DNA of 64,000 nt from DAHUYF01 sp035623985 (GTDB taxonomy: Bacteria > Pseudomonadota > Alphaproteobacteria > ATCC43930 > CGMCC-115725): positions 1 through 64,000 of the forward strand of contig DASPSJ010000014.1 of NCBI GenBank assembly GCA_035623985.1, given 5' to 3'. The notes below the pieces were generated by a model. The model worked only from the letters and a program-made list of their open reading frames with translations, had not been told where the DNA came from and made no database searches. Positions 37,571 through 46,537 of the stretch are shown here, in pieces. How positions within the stretch are numbered: position 1 is the first letter of the stretch; every line of letters starts with the position of its first letter. Both the position numbers and the translations under genes were made by a program.

Positions 37571-37936
37571 ACAATTTTGGGATGCTCAAATTTTAAAACT
37601 TATCGTTCTCGCCGCCACCCGCGTTCGCTTGACGCCGGCGGGGTCTGGTCCGGTGCCTGGGCGGCAGCCGGCAGCAACATCCCCCCAGAGCGCGGCGGCG
37701 ACCAAGGCGGTCGGGCGCGTGCTCACCTCCAGAGGTGTTGAAGAATGAGCATAGACTTGGCCGGCCTTGGGGCCAGGCCACGCCGACAGGCCACGCCGCT
37801 TCGTCGGCAAGGACCGCTTGACCGGGCCGGGCCGATGCCGTAGCTAAGCAACGCGGCACGTGGAAGCTGCGACAAAAATGCAGCGCCACGTTGCGCGGGC
37901 GGCGGCGCCGGCTTGGCGGTCTGGGAGAGACCCGGT
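37571..37936. other. Non-coding right edge of the HD islet
   Basis: 366 bp between the HD gene and the acyl-CoA synthetase gene. GC content returns to the genome level around 37,620. No repeat, hairpin with T-run or credible gene was found. The promoter of the Liv operon should be here. Confidence 0.5.
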
Positions 37937-39937
37937 ATGGCGGTGGTGGAGACCGAGCGGAAGGCGCGCCCGGCGGGGCGGGAAGAGTTGCGCGCCGCGC
38001 TCGACACCATTCCCAAGCTGCTGCTCGACAACGCCGCAAGGCGCGGCCGGCGCCCGGCGATGCGCGAGAAGGATCTCGGCATCTGGCAAAGCTGGAGCTG
38101 GGCCGAGGCGGCGCGCGAGGTGCAGGACTTCGCCAACGGCCTCGCGGCGCTGGGCTTCCGGCGCGGCGACAGGCTCGGCATCGTCGGCGACAACCGGCCG
38201 CGGCTCTATTGGGCGCTCGCCGCCGCGCAATGCCTCGGCGGCGTGCCGGTGCCCTTCTACCAGGACGCGGTCGCCGCCGAGATGGAATTCCTGCTCAACC
38301 ACGCCGAAGTGCGTTTCATCGTCGCCGAGGACCAGGAGCAGGTCGACAAGCTCCTCGCCGTGCGCGAGCGCCTGCCCAAGCTCGAAGCGATCCTCTATGA
38401 CGACGCCCGCGGCCTGCGCCATTACGCCTATCCCTTTCTCCACGCCTATGGGGCGGTGCAAGAGCGGGGCCGCGACTTCGCCCGCCGCGATCCCGATTTC
38501 CTCGCGCGCGAGATCGCGCAAGGACGCGGCACGGACGTCGCCGTCATCCTCTACACCTCGGGCACCACCGGCGAGCCCAAGGGCGTGGTGCTGAGCTTCG
38601 ACAACGTCATCGTCATGGCGCGCCAAGCCGCGGAGCGCGAAGCGCTCGGCGAGCGGGAGGAAGTGCTGGCCTATCTGCCGATCGCCTGGGCGGGCGATCA
38701 CATCTTCTCCTACGCGCAATCCTATTGCGCCGGCTTCTGCGTCTCCTGCCCGGAATCCGGCGCCACGGCGATGAGCGACCTGCGCGAGATCGGCCCCACC
38801 TATTTCTTCGCGCCGCCGCGCATCTACGAGACCATCCTGACGCAGGTGATGATCCGCATGGAGGACGCGGGCTGGGCCAAGCGACGGATGTTCCGCCACT
38901 TCATGGCGCTGGCCCGCCGCGTCGGCGGCGCCATCCTCGATGGGGCGCCGGTGCCGCTCTGGGACCGGCTGCGCTACGCCGTCGGGACGGCGCTGATCTA
39001 CGCGCCGCTCAAGAACGCGCTGGGCTTCTCGCGCATCCGCGTCGCCTATACCGCCGGCGAGGCGATCGGCCCCGACCTCTTCAGCTTCTATCGCTCGCTC
39101 GGCATCAACATCAAGCAGATCTACGCCATGACCGAGGCGTCGATCCTGTGCATCCAGCCCGACGGCCAGGCGAAGCCGGACACGGCGGGAACGCCGCTCG
39201 CGGGGGTCGAGATCCGCATCGCCGAGAACGACGAGGTCATCTATCGCAGCCCCGGCGTCTTCATCGGCTATCACAAGAACCCGCAGGCGACCGCCGCGGC
39301 CAAGGAGCCCGGCGGCTGGGTGCATTCGGGCGACGCCGGCTTCTTCGGCGAGGACGGGCACCTGCGCATCATCGACCGCGCCAAGGACGTGGGAAAGCTC
39401 CAGGACGGCACGCTCTTCGCGCCGAAATTCCTCGAGAACAAGCTCAAATTCTTCCCCTACATCCGCGAAGCGGTGGCGTTCGGCGCCGGCCGCCCCTACG
39501 CCGCCTGCTTCATCAACATCGACGCCCAGGCGGTCGGCAACTGGGCCGAGCGCAACGGCATCACCTATGGCAGCTATCTGGAGCTGGCCGGGCTCGACGC
39601 GGTCTATGACCTCGTCGAGAGCTGCGTCGAGACGGTGAACCGCGACCTCGCCGCCGAGCCGCACCTGGCGGGCTCGCAGCTCCGCCGCTTCCTCATCCTG
39701 CACAAGGAGCTGGACGCCGACGACGGCGAGCTGACGCGCACGCGCAAGGTGCGCCGCCACCACATCGGCGAGCGCTATCGGAGCCTGGTCGAGGCGCTCT
39801 ACGGCGACGCCCGGACGGCGCGGATCGAGAGCGAGGTCACCTTCGAGGACGGCCGCAAGGGCACGGTCCGCGCCGAGCTTCAGATCCGCGACGCCAAGAT
39901 TACGGCGGGCGCCGCCCCGCCGCGCCGGGCCGGCTGA
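37937..39937 (+). CDS. AMP-forming long-chain acyl-CoA synthetase
   Basis: 666 residues of the ANL superfamily. The AMP-binding loop is ILYTSGTTGEPKGVV (about 204-218). Later motifs are YAMTEAS, then HSGDAGFFGEDGHLRIIDRAKD (Asp that binds the ribose) and a divergent C-terminal hinge. Start is ATG 37937 behind GGGAGAG. It is followed 7 bp later by livG. The order acyl-CoA synthetase, livG, livH, livM, binding protein, livF is common in Proteobacteria, where the transporter imports a carboxylic acid that the synthetase activates. Substrate (long-chain, aromatic or isoprenoid acid) is not evident. Confidence 0.85.
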   Translation: MAVVETERKARPAGREELRAALDTIPKLLLDNAARRGRRPAMREKDLGIWQSWSWAEAAREVQDFANGLAALGFRRGDRLGIVGDNRPRLYWALAAAQCLGGVPVPFYQDAVAAEMEFLLNHAEVRFIVAEDQEQVDKLLAVRERLPKLEAILYDDARGLRHYAYPFLHAYGAVQERGRDFARRDPDFLAREIAQGRGTDVAVILYTSGTTGEPKGVVLSFDNVIVMARQAAEREALGEREEVLAYLPIAWAGDHIFSYAQSYCAGFCVSCPESGATAMSDLREIGPTYFFAPPRIYETILTQVMIRMEDAGWAKRRMFRHFMALARRVGGAILDGAPVPLWDRLRYAVGTALIYAPLKNALGFSRIRVAYTAGEAIGPDLFSFYRSLGINIKQIYAMTEASILCIQPDGQAKPDTAGTPLAGVEIRIAENDEVIYRSPGVFIGYHKNPQATAAAKEPGGWVHSGDAGFFGEDGHLRIIDRAKDVGKLQDGTLFAPKFLENKLKFFPYIREAVAFGAGRPYAACFINIDAQAVGNWAERNGITYGSYLELAGLDAVYDLVESCVETVNRDLAAEPHLAGSQLRRFLILHKELDADDGELTRTRKVRRHHIGERYRSLVEALYGDARTARIESEVTFEDGRKGTVRAELQIRDAKITAGAAPPRRAG

Positions 39938-39944
39938 GGCGGCG

Positions 39945-40745
39945 GTGAGCGCGCGGGCGGAAAAGCCCATCGGGCCGCCGCTGCTCAGGGCCGAGAACAT
40001 CAGCCTCGCCTTCGGCGGCGTGCGCGCGCTCGCCAATGTCAGCCTCGAGATCCGCGAGCGCGAGATCCTCGCCATCATCGGTCCCAACGGCGCCGGCAAG
40101 ACCTCGATGCTCAACGTGATCAACGGCGTCTATTCGCCGCAACGCGGCACCATCACCTTCAAGGGCCGGACGCGCCAGCGCCTCCGGCCGCATCAGGCGG
40201 CCGCGACCGGCATCGCCCGCACCTTCCAGAACGTGGCCCTCTTCCGCGGCATGACCACGCTCGACAACGTCATGACCGGCCGGCTGCTGCGCATGCGGCG
40301 CAACTTCCTGTGGCAGGCGCTGCATTGGGGCCCGGCGCTCACCGAGGAGCTCGAGCACCGCCTCTTCGTCGAGCGCATCATCGACTTCCTCCAGATCCAG
40401 GCGATCCGCAAGGTGCCGGTGGGCCAGCTCCCCTACGGGCTGCAGAAGCGCGTCGAGCTCGGCCGCGCGCTCGCCATGGAGCCGGACCTGCTGCTGCTCG
40501 ACGAGCCGATGGCGGGCATGAACGTCGAGGAGAAGGAGGACATGTCGCGCTTCATCCTCGACGTCAACGACGAGTTCGGCACCACCATCGCCCTCATCGA
40601 GCACGACATGGGCGTGGTCATGGATCTCTCCGACCGCGTCGTCGTGCTCGATCACGGCCGCAAGATCGCCGACGGCCCGCCCGACGCGGTGCGCCGCAAC
40701 CAGGACGTCATCGACGCCTATCTCGGAGTGCCGCATGAGGAATAG
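39945..40745 (+). CDS. livG: LivG-like ABC transporter ATP-binding protein
   Basis: 266 residues, GTG start with GAGG five bases upstream. Walker A is GPNGAGKTS, the Q-loop FQNVALFRGMT, and Walker B LLLLDEPMAGMN followed by the H-loop LIEHDMGVVMDLSDRV, all as in LivG. The signature region is degenerate (VGQLPYGLQKRVELGRAL), which is normal for LivG. One of two ATPases powering the Liv-type importer; the other is livF at 48.3 kb. A family B repeat lies between it and livH. Confidence 0.9.
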   Translation: MSARAEKPIGPPLLRAENISLAFGGVRALANVSLEIREREILAIIGPNGAGKTSMLNVINGVYSPQRGTITFKGRTRQRLRPHQAAATGIARTFQNVALFRGMTTLDNVMTGRLLRMRRNFLWQALHWGPALTEELEHRLFVERIIDFLQIQAIRKVPVGQLPYGLQKRVELGRALAMEPDLLLLDEPMAGMNVEEKEDMSRFILDVNDEFGTTIALIEHDMGVVMDLSDRVVVLDHGRKIADGPPDAVRRNQDVIDAYLGVPHEE

Positions 40746-40772
40746 GGCGGACGGTCGCAATTCGGAGGCTCG

Positions 40773-40855
40773 CCCCACCTCACCCCGACCCTCTCCGCCC
40801 CCCGGGGCGGAGAGGGAGGGACCCAGCGCGCAGCGCTGGGAGGGTGAGGTGGGGG
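40773..40855. repeat. Repeat family B, copy 3 (inside the Liv operon)
   Basis: Outer arms CCCCACCTCACCC/GGGTGAGGTGGGG enclose a CCCTCTCCGCC/GGCGGAGAGGG stem and a CCCAGCGCg/cAGCGCTGGG stem. This is the copy at 26050 in the opposite orientation. It fills nearly the whole livG-livH gap and may protect or segment the mRNA. Confidence 0.85.
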
Positions 40856-40870
40856 TCGAGGAGTAGCGCC

Positions 40871-41806
40871 ATGGATTTCCTTCAGGCGGTGTTCGTCGCG
40901 CCCTTTGCCAGCATGTGGGACAATCCCCGGTTCCTGCTCGAGGTGATCATCGGCGGGCTGCTCACCGGCGTCATGTACTCGCTGGTCGCGCTCGGCTTCG
41001 TGCTGATCTACAAGGCCTCGGGCGTGTTCAATTTCGCGCAAGGCACCATGGTGCTGTTCGCCGCGCTCACCTTCGTGGGCCTCCTGGAGAAGGGCGCGCC
41101 GGTCTGGGCGGCGTTCCTGATCGCGGCGCTGGCGATGACGGCGATGGCGTTCGCCATCGAGCGGGCGGTGCTGCGGCCGCTGGTGAACCAGGAGCAGATC
41201 ATCCTGTTCATGGCCACCATCGGCCTCGCCTTCTTCCTCGAGGGCTTCGGCCAGCTCGTCTGGGGCGGCGACGTGCACCCGCTCGACATCGGCATCCCGA
41301 ACCAGCCGCTGATCATCGGCGGCGTGCTGGTCAACGAATTCGACCTCATCGCCGCCGCGGTCTGCGGCAGCCTGGTGACGGTGCTCGCCGTGTTCTTCCA
41401 GAAGACGGCGGTGGGCCGCGCGCTGCGCGCGGTGGGCGACGACCACCAAGCGGCGCTCTCGGTCGGCATTCCCTTGAAGACCATCTGGGTCATCGTCTGG
41501 GCGGTGGCGGGCGTCGTCGGGCTGGTCGCCGGCATCATCTGGGGCAGCAGCCTCGGCGTGCAGTTCTCGATCGCGCTGGTGGCGCTGAAAGCGCTGCCGG
41601 TGCTGATCCTGGGCGGCTTCACCTCGGTGCCCGGCGCCATCCTCGGCGGGCTCATCGTCGGCGCCGGCGAGAAGGTGGCGGAAGTGTTCTGGGGCCCGGC
41701 CACCGGCGGCGCCATCGAGGACTGGTTCGCCTACGGGCTGGCGCTGGTCTTCCTGCTGTTCCGGCCGCAGGGCCTGTTCGGCGAGCGCATCATCGAGAGG
41801 GTCTGA
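40871..41806 (+). CDS. livH: LivH-like branched-chain-type ABC permease
   Basis: 311 residues with eight or so membrane helices. Family marks are GVMYSLVALGFVLIYKASGV with FNFAQGTMV (about 35-62) and GRALRAVGDDHQAALSVGI, the cytoplasmic coupling loop, near 190. GGFTSVPGAILGGLIVG near the C-terminus is typical. The ATG at 40871 is used, because an earlier in-frame start would lie in the repeat. Inner-membrane subunit paired with LivM, whose start lies 1 bp after its stop. Confidence 0.92.
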   Translation: MDFLQAVFVAPFASMWDNPRFLLEVIIGGLLTGVMYSLVALGFVLIYKASGVFNFAQGTMVLFAALTFVGLLEKGAPVWAAFLIAALAMTAMAFAIERAVLRPLVNQEQIILFMATIGLAFFLEGFGQLVWGGDVHPLDIGIPNQPLIIGGVLVNEFDLIAAAVCGSLVTVLAVFFQKTAVGRALRAVGDDHQAALSVGIPLKTIWVIVWAVAGVVGLVAGIIWGSSLGVQFSIALVALKALPVLILGGFTSVPGAILGGLIVGAGEKVAEVFWGPATGGAIEDWFAYGLALVFLLFRPQGLFGERIIERV

Positions 41807-41807
41807 G

Positions 41808-42887
41808 ATGATCTACCGCGAGGCCGGGCAGTTCAAGACGAGCTATGCCGCCGACCAGGCGGTGTTCCCGATCCGCCAGGACCGCTTCCTGCTCCTCGCC
41901 GGCCTCGTTCTCGCCTATGTCGGCGTGCCGCTCTTCGCCAGCGAGTACTGGCTGCTGAGCATCATGGTGCCGTTCCTGGTCTATGCGCTGGCGGCGCTGG
42001 GGCTCAACCTGCTGACGGGCTATGCCGGCCAGGTCTCGCTCGGCACCGGCGGCTTCATGGCGGTGGGCGCCTTCGCCACTTACAAGCTCGCCACCGGCTT
42101 TCCCGAGCTCAACATCGTCGCGGTCTTCGTCCTCGCCGGGCTCATCACCGCGCTGGTGGGGCTGGTCTTCGGCTTCCCGAGCCTCCGGATCAAGGGCTTC
42201 TATCTCGCGGTGGCGACACTCGCCGCGCAATTCTTCCTGATCTGGATGTTCAACAAATTCCCGTGGTTCACCAATTACAGCTCGTCCGGCGTCATCAGCG
42301 CGCCGCAGCGCGCCGTGCTCGGGCATTTCTACGTCACCGGCGCCGAGGCGAGCCCGGTCGACAAATACCTCTTCGTGCTCACCTTCGCGGCGGTGCTGGC
42401 GCTCGTCGCCAAGAACCTGGTGCGCGGGCGGATCGGCCGCTCCTGGATGGCGATCCGCGACATGGACATCGCCGCCGAGATCATCGGCATCCACCCGCTC
42501 AAGACCAAGCTCTTGGCCTTTGCCGTGAGCTCCTTCTATTGCGGCATCGCCGGCGCGATGTGGGCCTTCATCTACACCGGCGGGGTCGAGCCCCTGGCCT
42601 TCGACATCGACCGGTCGTTCCAGATCCTGTTCATGATCATCATCGGCGGGCTCGGCAGCATCCTGGGCTCGTTCCTGGGCGCGGCCTTCATCGTGCTGCT
42701 GCCGATCTTCCTCGACAACGCGCCGCGCCTCCTGGGCCTCGAGATCCCGGTCAACGCCGTGGCCGACCTGCAATCGATGATCTTCGGCGCGCTGATCATC
42801 GTCTTCCTGATCGCCGAGCCGCACGGCCTCGCGCGGCTCTGGCAGGTCGGCAAGGAGAAGCTGCGGCGGTGGCCGTTTCCGTATTGA
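41808..42887 (+). CDS. livM: LivM-like branched-chain-type ABC permease
   Basis: 359 residues with about nine membrane helices after a 25-residue cytoplasmic start. GLNLLTGYAGQVSLGTGGFMA (65-85) and the coupling-loop SWMAIRDMDIAAEIIGIHPLK are LivM signatures. FMIIIGGLGSILGSFLGA closes the pattern. It follows livH with a 1-bp gap. The rest of the operon (binding protein and livF) is 4 kb away, beyond an inserted block. Confidence 0.92.
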   Translation: MIYREAGQFKTSYAADQAVFPIRQDRFLLLAGLVLAYVGVPLFASEYWLLSIMVPFLVYALAALGLNLLTGYAGQVSLGTGGFMAVGAFATYKLATGFPELNIVAVFVLAGLITALVGLVFGFPSLRIKGFYLAVATLAAQFFLIWMFNKFPWFTNYSSSGVISAPQRAVLGHFYVTGAEASPVDKYLFVLTFAAVLALVAKNLVRGRIGRSWMAIRDMDIAAEIIGIHPLKTKLLAFAVSSFYCGIAGAMWAFIYTGGVEPLAFDIDRSFQILFMIIIGGLGSILGSFLGAAFIVLLPIFLDNAPRLLGLEIPVNAVADLQSMIFGALIIVFLIAEPHGLARLWQVGKEKLRRWPFPY

Positions 42888-42906
42888 GGGGCGAGCGCAA
42901 ACAGCG

Positions 42907-43131
42907 CCGTCACGGCTTGCCGGCCGCAAGAAATCCAACCTGTCGCGGACGCTCAAGACGATGGCGGGCCATGGACTGATCCGCCTCGAGCGCGGCGCGC
43001 GCGGACGCATCGCGCCGAAGATGACGCATGACCGCATCGCGCCGGAGCCGCCGCTTACCGGCGCGCAGGCGGCGGCCACGCCCCCTGCGCGAACGGGAGG
43101 ATTTGCCCGATCCGCGCCAGCCAGAGTTTGA
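42907..43131 (+). pseudogene. Remnant of a winged-helix DNA-binding protein (HVO_A0114-like)
   Basis: One frame from 42,907 to the stop at 43,129-43,131 reads SRLAGRKKSNLSRTLKTMAG then HGLIRLERGARGRIAPKM. This is the recognition and wing part of the small winged-helix proteins that often serve as antitoxins (GRKKSNLSRTLKTME..GLVxLE). No start codon or N-terminal helices are present; the sequence simply begins 19 bp after the livM stop. It is a 5'-truncated remnant, probably left by an insertion or deletion downstream of livM. Confidence 0.6.
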
Positions 43132-43137
43132 TTTCGG

Positions 43138-43326
43138 CTAGTGTCCGCTCTTGCCCTTGCGGACACGACCTTTGCCGGCAGGACGTTGTTTCTTCGCGAC
43201 GCGGTGTCGAGGTGGCGTTTTGATCGCGTAATCGACGGCGCGCTCGAATCTCTCCCATGCTGCCTTGGGCGAGAATTGTCCGGGCGCCGAAGATTTCTTG
43301 GCTTTCAATGCCTTAGCCGCCGCCAT
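43138..43326 (-). CDS. Small basic protein of unknown function
   Basis: 62 residues, Lys/Arg-rich at both ends, with a central SPKAAWERFERAVDYAIKTPPRHRV. This pattern (W-x-R-F-E-x-A-V-D ... TPP-x-HR) recurs in small alphaproteobacterial proteins near toxin-antitoxin genes, by memory only. No signal peptide and no named domain. It is divergent from the DUF433 antitoxin gene with 63 bp between them, so both may share a control region. Confidence 0.5.
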   Translation of the reverse strand: MAAAKALKAKKSSAPGQFSPKAAWERFERAVDYAIKTPPRHRVAKKQRPAGKGRVRKGKSGH

Positions 43327-43389
43327 GATTCTGCCTTAGAAAACAATAATTTAATTGATTTTTGAAGGCCAAAGAGGATACTGGACTAT

Positions 43390-44025
43390 ATGGACGAGCG
43401 CAAGCCGATAGCGATGTTCAGCGAAGAGATTACCTCGCGTCTGACCGGCGTGAGTGTTCGTCAACTTCGCTATTGGGATTCGGACGGCTTCTTCTCTCCC
43501 AGCTTCGGGTATGAAGATCGCTCAAAGCCGTACAGCCGTCTTTATTCCTTTCGCGATCTCGTTGCGCTCAAGGTTCTAAACGGGCTCCGAAACGAGGTGA
43601 AGGTGCCTTTAGGGCATCTTCGCGAAGTGAAGGAAAGGCTGTTGTCACTCGGCGAAAAGCTTTGGGGAGAAACTACGCTCTACGTTCACAACAAGCGCGT
43701 CGTGTTTGTGAATCCGGAAACCGACACACTGGAGGAAGTCGTATCCGGGCAAGGCGTGCTCCAAATCCCGCTGCTGGTGGCGTCGGCCAACATGCGAGAA
43801 GCAATTAGATTGCTCAATCAACGCAAGCCAGAGACGATCGGTAAATTCGAGAAGAGGCGAGACGTCGCTGATAACCAGCTTGTCATTGCCGGAACGCGTA
43901 TCCCCGTCCAAAACATCAAAGCGTTCGCGGCGCAAGGATATTCGGTCGATCAGATCAAACTAGAATATCCGACTCTCACAGAAGAGGACATCCAAGCCGC
44001 AATTAATTATGACGCAGCGGCTTGA
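43390..44025 (+). CDS. MerR-like HTH + DUF433 antitoxin
   Basis: 211 residues. Residues 10-75 form a MerR-type winged helix (RLTGVSVRQLRYWDSDGFFS then RLYSFRDLVALKVL). Residues 158-207 form a DUF433 domain (QLVIAGTRIPVQNIKAFAAQ, then YPTLTEEDIQAAINY). DUF433 proteins are antitoxins of PIN-like (DUF5615) toxins; here an HTH is fused to it, so the antitoxin can repress its own operon. The stop overlaps the start of the toxin gene. Codon use is AT-richer than the Liv genes on both sides. Confidence 0.85.
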   Translation: MDERKPIAMFSEEITSRLTGVSVRQLRYWDSDGFFSPSFGYEDRSKPYSRLYSFRDLVALKVLNGLRNEVKVPLGHLREVKERLLSLGEKLWGETTLYVHNKRVVFVNPETDTLEEVVSGQGVLQIPLLVASANMREAIRLLNQRKPETIGKFEKRRDVADNQLVIAGTRIPVQNIKAFAAQGYSVDQIKLEYPTLTEEDIQAAINYDAAA

Positions 44026-44426
44026 CGGCCCCAGATCCATTTCTGGTTTTGCTGGATGCAAGCGTTCCGGATTCCGTGGCGGCAGTGTTCGCCAAACGCG
44101 GCCACGGAGTCATCCTTCACCGGGACGTGTTGCCGGATCGCACCCCGGACGAAGTTGTCTGTGCTGCCGCGCTAAAGAATGACGCGATCTTGGTAGCACT
44201 TGACAACGACATGAAACGAATTGCCAAGCGTTACGGCGCAAATCCAGGCAACACCCGCTTTGCCCGTCTAAATCTTATCCGGATCGGATGCAATGGCATT
44301 CTTGGCGCGCAACGAACCGAGCAAGCCATGACTCTCATCGAACACGAATGGGCCTTTACCAAGGAGAAGGCCGCACGGCGCATGTGGATCGACATCGAGC
44401 CGCATTCTCTCCGGTCCCACCGGTAG
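44022..44426 (+). CDS. PIN-like toxin (DUF5615/COG4634)
   Basis: 134 residues from a TTG that overlaps the antitoxin stop (TTGA), so translation is coupled. The PIN-like fold is suggested by FLVLLDASVPDSVAAVFAKR with Asp12 in the first strand, DEVVCAAALKNDAILVALDND (Asp43, Asp61, Asp63), and a GI-containing later helix. Such proteins are predicted Mg-dependent RNases. The C-terminal 40 residues (LIEHEWAFTKEKAARRMWID) are a variable helix. It forms a toxin-antitoxin pair with the preceding gene. Confidence 0.82.
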   Translation: MTAPDPFLVLLDASVPDSVAAVFAKRGHGVILHRDVLPDRTPDEVVCAAALKNDAILVALDNDMKRIAKRYGANPGNTRFARLNLIRIGCNGILGAQRTEQAMTLIEHEWAFTKEKAARRMWIDIEPHSLRSHR

Positions 44427-44981
44427 AGGGTGCTATGTCAAGGTGATAATCCCCCCTTCAAGAGGCAGAGCAATCGCATTTGTCGCCATGCCCGCGGCAG
44501 GAAGGGATTCACCGCAGAGACGGTGAGGCAGTGAGGAAAGAAGTACTGGCGCGCTTCGCCTGCCTACGCGAAGCCGAAGCAGCTTCGCTTCGGCGAAGGC
44601 AGGCGCGCCAACGCGCTTGGTTCTCTCACCGCCTCATTGTCTTCTCTGTGGTTCATCTTTAATCCGAACTTCCGATACGGGAAGGACAGAGTGTGTTCTG
44701 TAAGTGACTCATATGACCCTGCAATTCGGCATGATACCCATGTACGGTTGTGGAGGCCGTAGGCATGACTCGCAAATGCCGACGTCGTTGAAAGGATTCG
44801 CTTTTCGCCCGTAGCGGCTTGTAATCAGTAAGGGCGCGGTCAAAATCGGCTCAAGTGATTCGTCTGATTCGATAATTTGCCTATGCAATCCCCTTTTTCA
44901 GGGGAAGTTCAGTTTAATAGGGCTGTCTGCTCGCCGTGGTGAATCCATAGGCGATAGCCCTGCCCTCAAGGGGGAGCGTGC
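44427..44981. other. Non-coding gap with palindromic repeat
   Basis: 555 bp without a credible gene. It contains the palindrome at 44547-44610 and, at the right end near the deaminase gene stop, GCCCTCAAGGGGGAGCG, a fragment of repeat family B like those at 29208 and 54715. The middle (44,650-44,900) is AT-richer; nothing recognisable was found there. Confidence 0.55.
44547..44610. repeat. 64-bp palindrome (TGGCGCGC...GCGCGCCA)
   Basis: Outer arms TGGCGCGC/GCGCGCCA and GCCTGCCT/AGGCAGGC, with an inner CGAAGCCGAAGC/GCTTCGCTTCG stem. It folds to a long hairpin. A different sequence from families A to C; probably another dispersed palindromic element, since no second copy was found in this window. 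Confidence 0.65.
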
Positions 44982-46277
44982 CTAAACCTCGATCGAACGT
45001 GCAGCCGAGGGATCGATGCTCTCCGGCCGGCCCGGCAGGCTGAGCCGGCTCACCGCCAGCGCCGCTTCCGCGACCACCCGGCCGCGGCGGATGACGGCAA
45101 GCCGCGCCGGCTTCAGGCGGATCGCGTCGACGGGATCGCGCGCCTGCAAGAGGACGCAATCGGCGTGGCAGCCGACGGCGATGCCGTAGCCTTCGAGCCC
45201 CAGGATGCGCGCCGGCACCTCGGTCACGGCGGCGAAGCAGGCGCGCATGCCGGACTGGCTCGTCATGTGGCCGGCATGCACCGCCATGTGCGCCACCTCC
45301 AGCATGTCGGCGCGGCCCAGCGGATACCAGGGATCGAGCACGCTGTCATGGCCCAGCGCCACCGGACAGCCGGCGGCCATCAGCTCCGGCACGCGGGTCA
45401 TGCCGCGCCGCTTGGGATAGGTATCGAAGCGGCCTTGCAGCACCATGTTGGCCAGCGGATTGGCGACCGCGGCAAGCCCCGCCGCCGCCATCAGGCCGAT
45501 GAGCCGCGCGGCGTAGAAATTGTCCATGGAATGGAGCGAGCAGAGATGCGAGCCGGCGACGCGGCCGCCAAGGCCGAGCCGGCGCGTCTCGTGCGCCAGC
45601 GTCTCCACATGGCGCGAAAGCGGATCGTCGGTCTCGTCGCAATGCATGTCGACGCGCAGGCCGCGCGCGGCGGCGAGCGCGCACAGCGCGCGGATGCTGT
45701 CGCGGCCGAGCTCGGCGGTGGCCTCGAAATGCGGGATGCCGCCCACGACATCGACGCCGAGATCGAGCGCGCGGCGCAGGTTCTCGGCGAGCGAAGGCTT
45801 GGAGAAATAGCCCATCTGCGGAAAGGCGACGAGCTGGAGGTCGAGATAAGGCGCCACCTGCTTCTTCACCTCGACCAGCACCTCGGCGCCCATGAGCGCG
45901 TCGTCGCTCACATCCACATGGCTGCGGATGGCGAGCAGCCCCTGGCTTACCGCGAGATCGCAATAGGCGAGCGCGCGCCGGCGCAGCGCCGCGGCGGTGA
46001 CGTGCGGCCGGAGTTCGTCCCAGAGCCGGATGCCTTCGGCCAAGGTCCCGCTCTCGTTGACCTTGCCGCCGAGCCCCGAGGTGAGCGTCGCGTCGAGATG
46101 GAAATGAGCGTCGACGAAAGGCGGCGTCACCAGGCGCCCCGCGGCGTCGATCTCGCGCGCGGCGGCGGCGGCGATGGCGGGCGCAATCTCGACGAAGCGG
46201 CCGCCGTGCATCGCGAGATCGACGCCAACGCGCCCGTCCGGCAGCGTCGCGTTGCGCAGGATCAGGTCAAGGGTCAT
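44982..46277 (-). CDS. Cytosine deaminase-like amidohydrolase
   Basis: 431 residues from the ATG at 46277, with GGGAGG seven bases upstream. Metal-dependent deaminase of the CodA group: VDAHFHLDATL (HxH motif, near residue 60), HCDETDDPLSRHVETLA (His and catalytic Glu near 213) and ALGHDSVLDPWYPLGRADM (Asp). Expected to deaminate cytosine or a related heterocycle. It lies on the opposite strand inside the Liv gene block, and its codon use matches the core genome. No pyrimidine gene is next to it, so the true substrate may be different. Confidence 0.85.
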   Translation of the reverse strand: MTLDLILRNATLPDGRVGVDLAMHGGRFVEIAPAIAAAAAREIDAAGRLVTPPFVDAHFHLDATLTSGLGGKVNESGTLAEGIRLWDELRPHVTAAALRRRALAYCDLAVSQGLLAIRSHVDVSDDALMGAEVLVEVKKQVAPYLDLQLVAFPQMGYFSKPSLAENLRRALDLGVDVVGGIPHFEATAELGRDSIRALCALAAARGLRVDMHCDETDDPLSRHVETLAHETRRLGLGGRVAGSHLCSLHSMDNFYAARLIGLMAAAGLAAVANPLANMVLQGRFDTYPKRRGMTRVPELMAAGCPVALGHDSVLDPWYPLGRADMLEVAHMAVHAGHMTSQSGMRACFAAVTEVPARILGLEGYGIAVGCHADCVLLQARDPVDAIRLKPARLAVIRRGRVVAEAALAVSRLSLPGRPESIDPSAARSIEV

Positions 46278-46494
46278 GCCGGCGCCTCCCGCGTCCGTCC
46301 CGAGGGAGGGCATCTTGCACCGAATCCGCCCCCGCGTCGTCAATGCCAAGGGAGCGGCGGCGGCATGCGCCGGAGCTTGCGGCCCCCACCGGCAACGCGC
46401 GGCGAGCGCCTCGCGCGCCTCGGAAAGCGCCGCAGGGTGTGGCATTTTTGCGCAGGCGCGGGCACCCCTGTTGCGGCCGAACCAATCGTGCTAC

Positions 46495-46511
46495 CCTATT
46501 AACCTAATAGG
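46495..46511. promoter_or_regulatory. Operator-like palindrome CCTATTA-ACC-TAATAGG
   Basis: A perfect 7-bp inverted repeat with 3-bp centre, 27 bp before the ATG of the 51-residue gene. It is AT-rich in a GC-rich surrounding, and the size and symmetry fit a dimeric repressor site. Confidence 0.4.
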
Positions 46512-46537
46512 TGTGTAACCCCTCCGGGAGAGGCGCC

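Noticed and set aside
37844..40123. Minus-strand open frame of about 760 codons opposite the acyl-CoA synthetase gene
   Set aside because: Shadow of a well-supported gene. Composition is typical of antisense frames at high GC.
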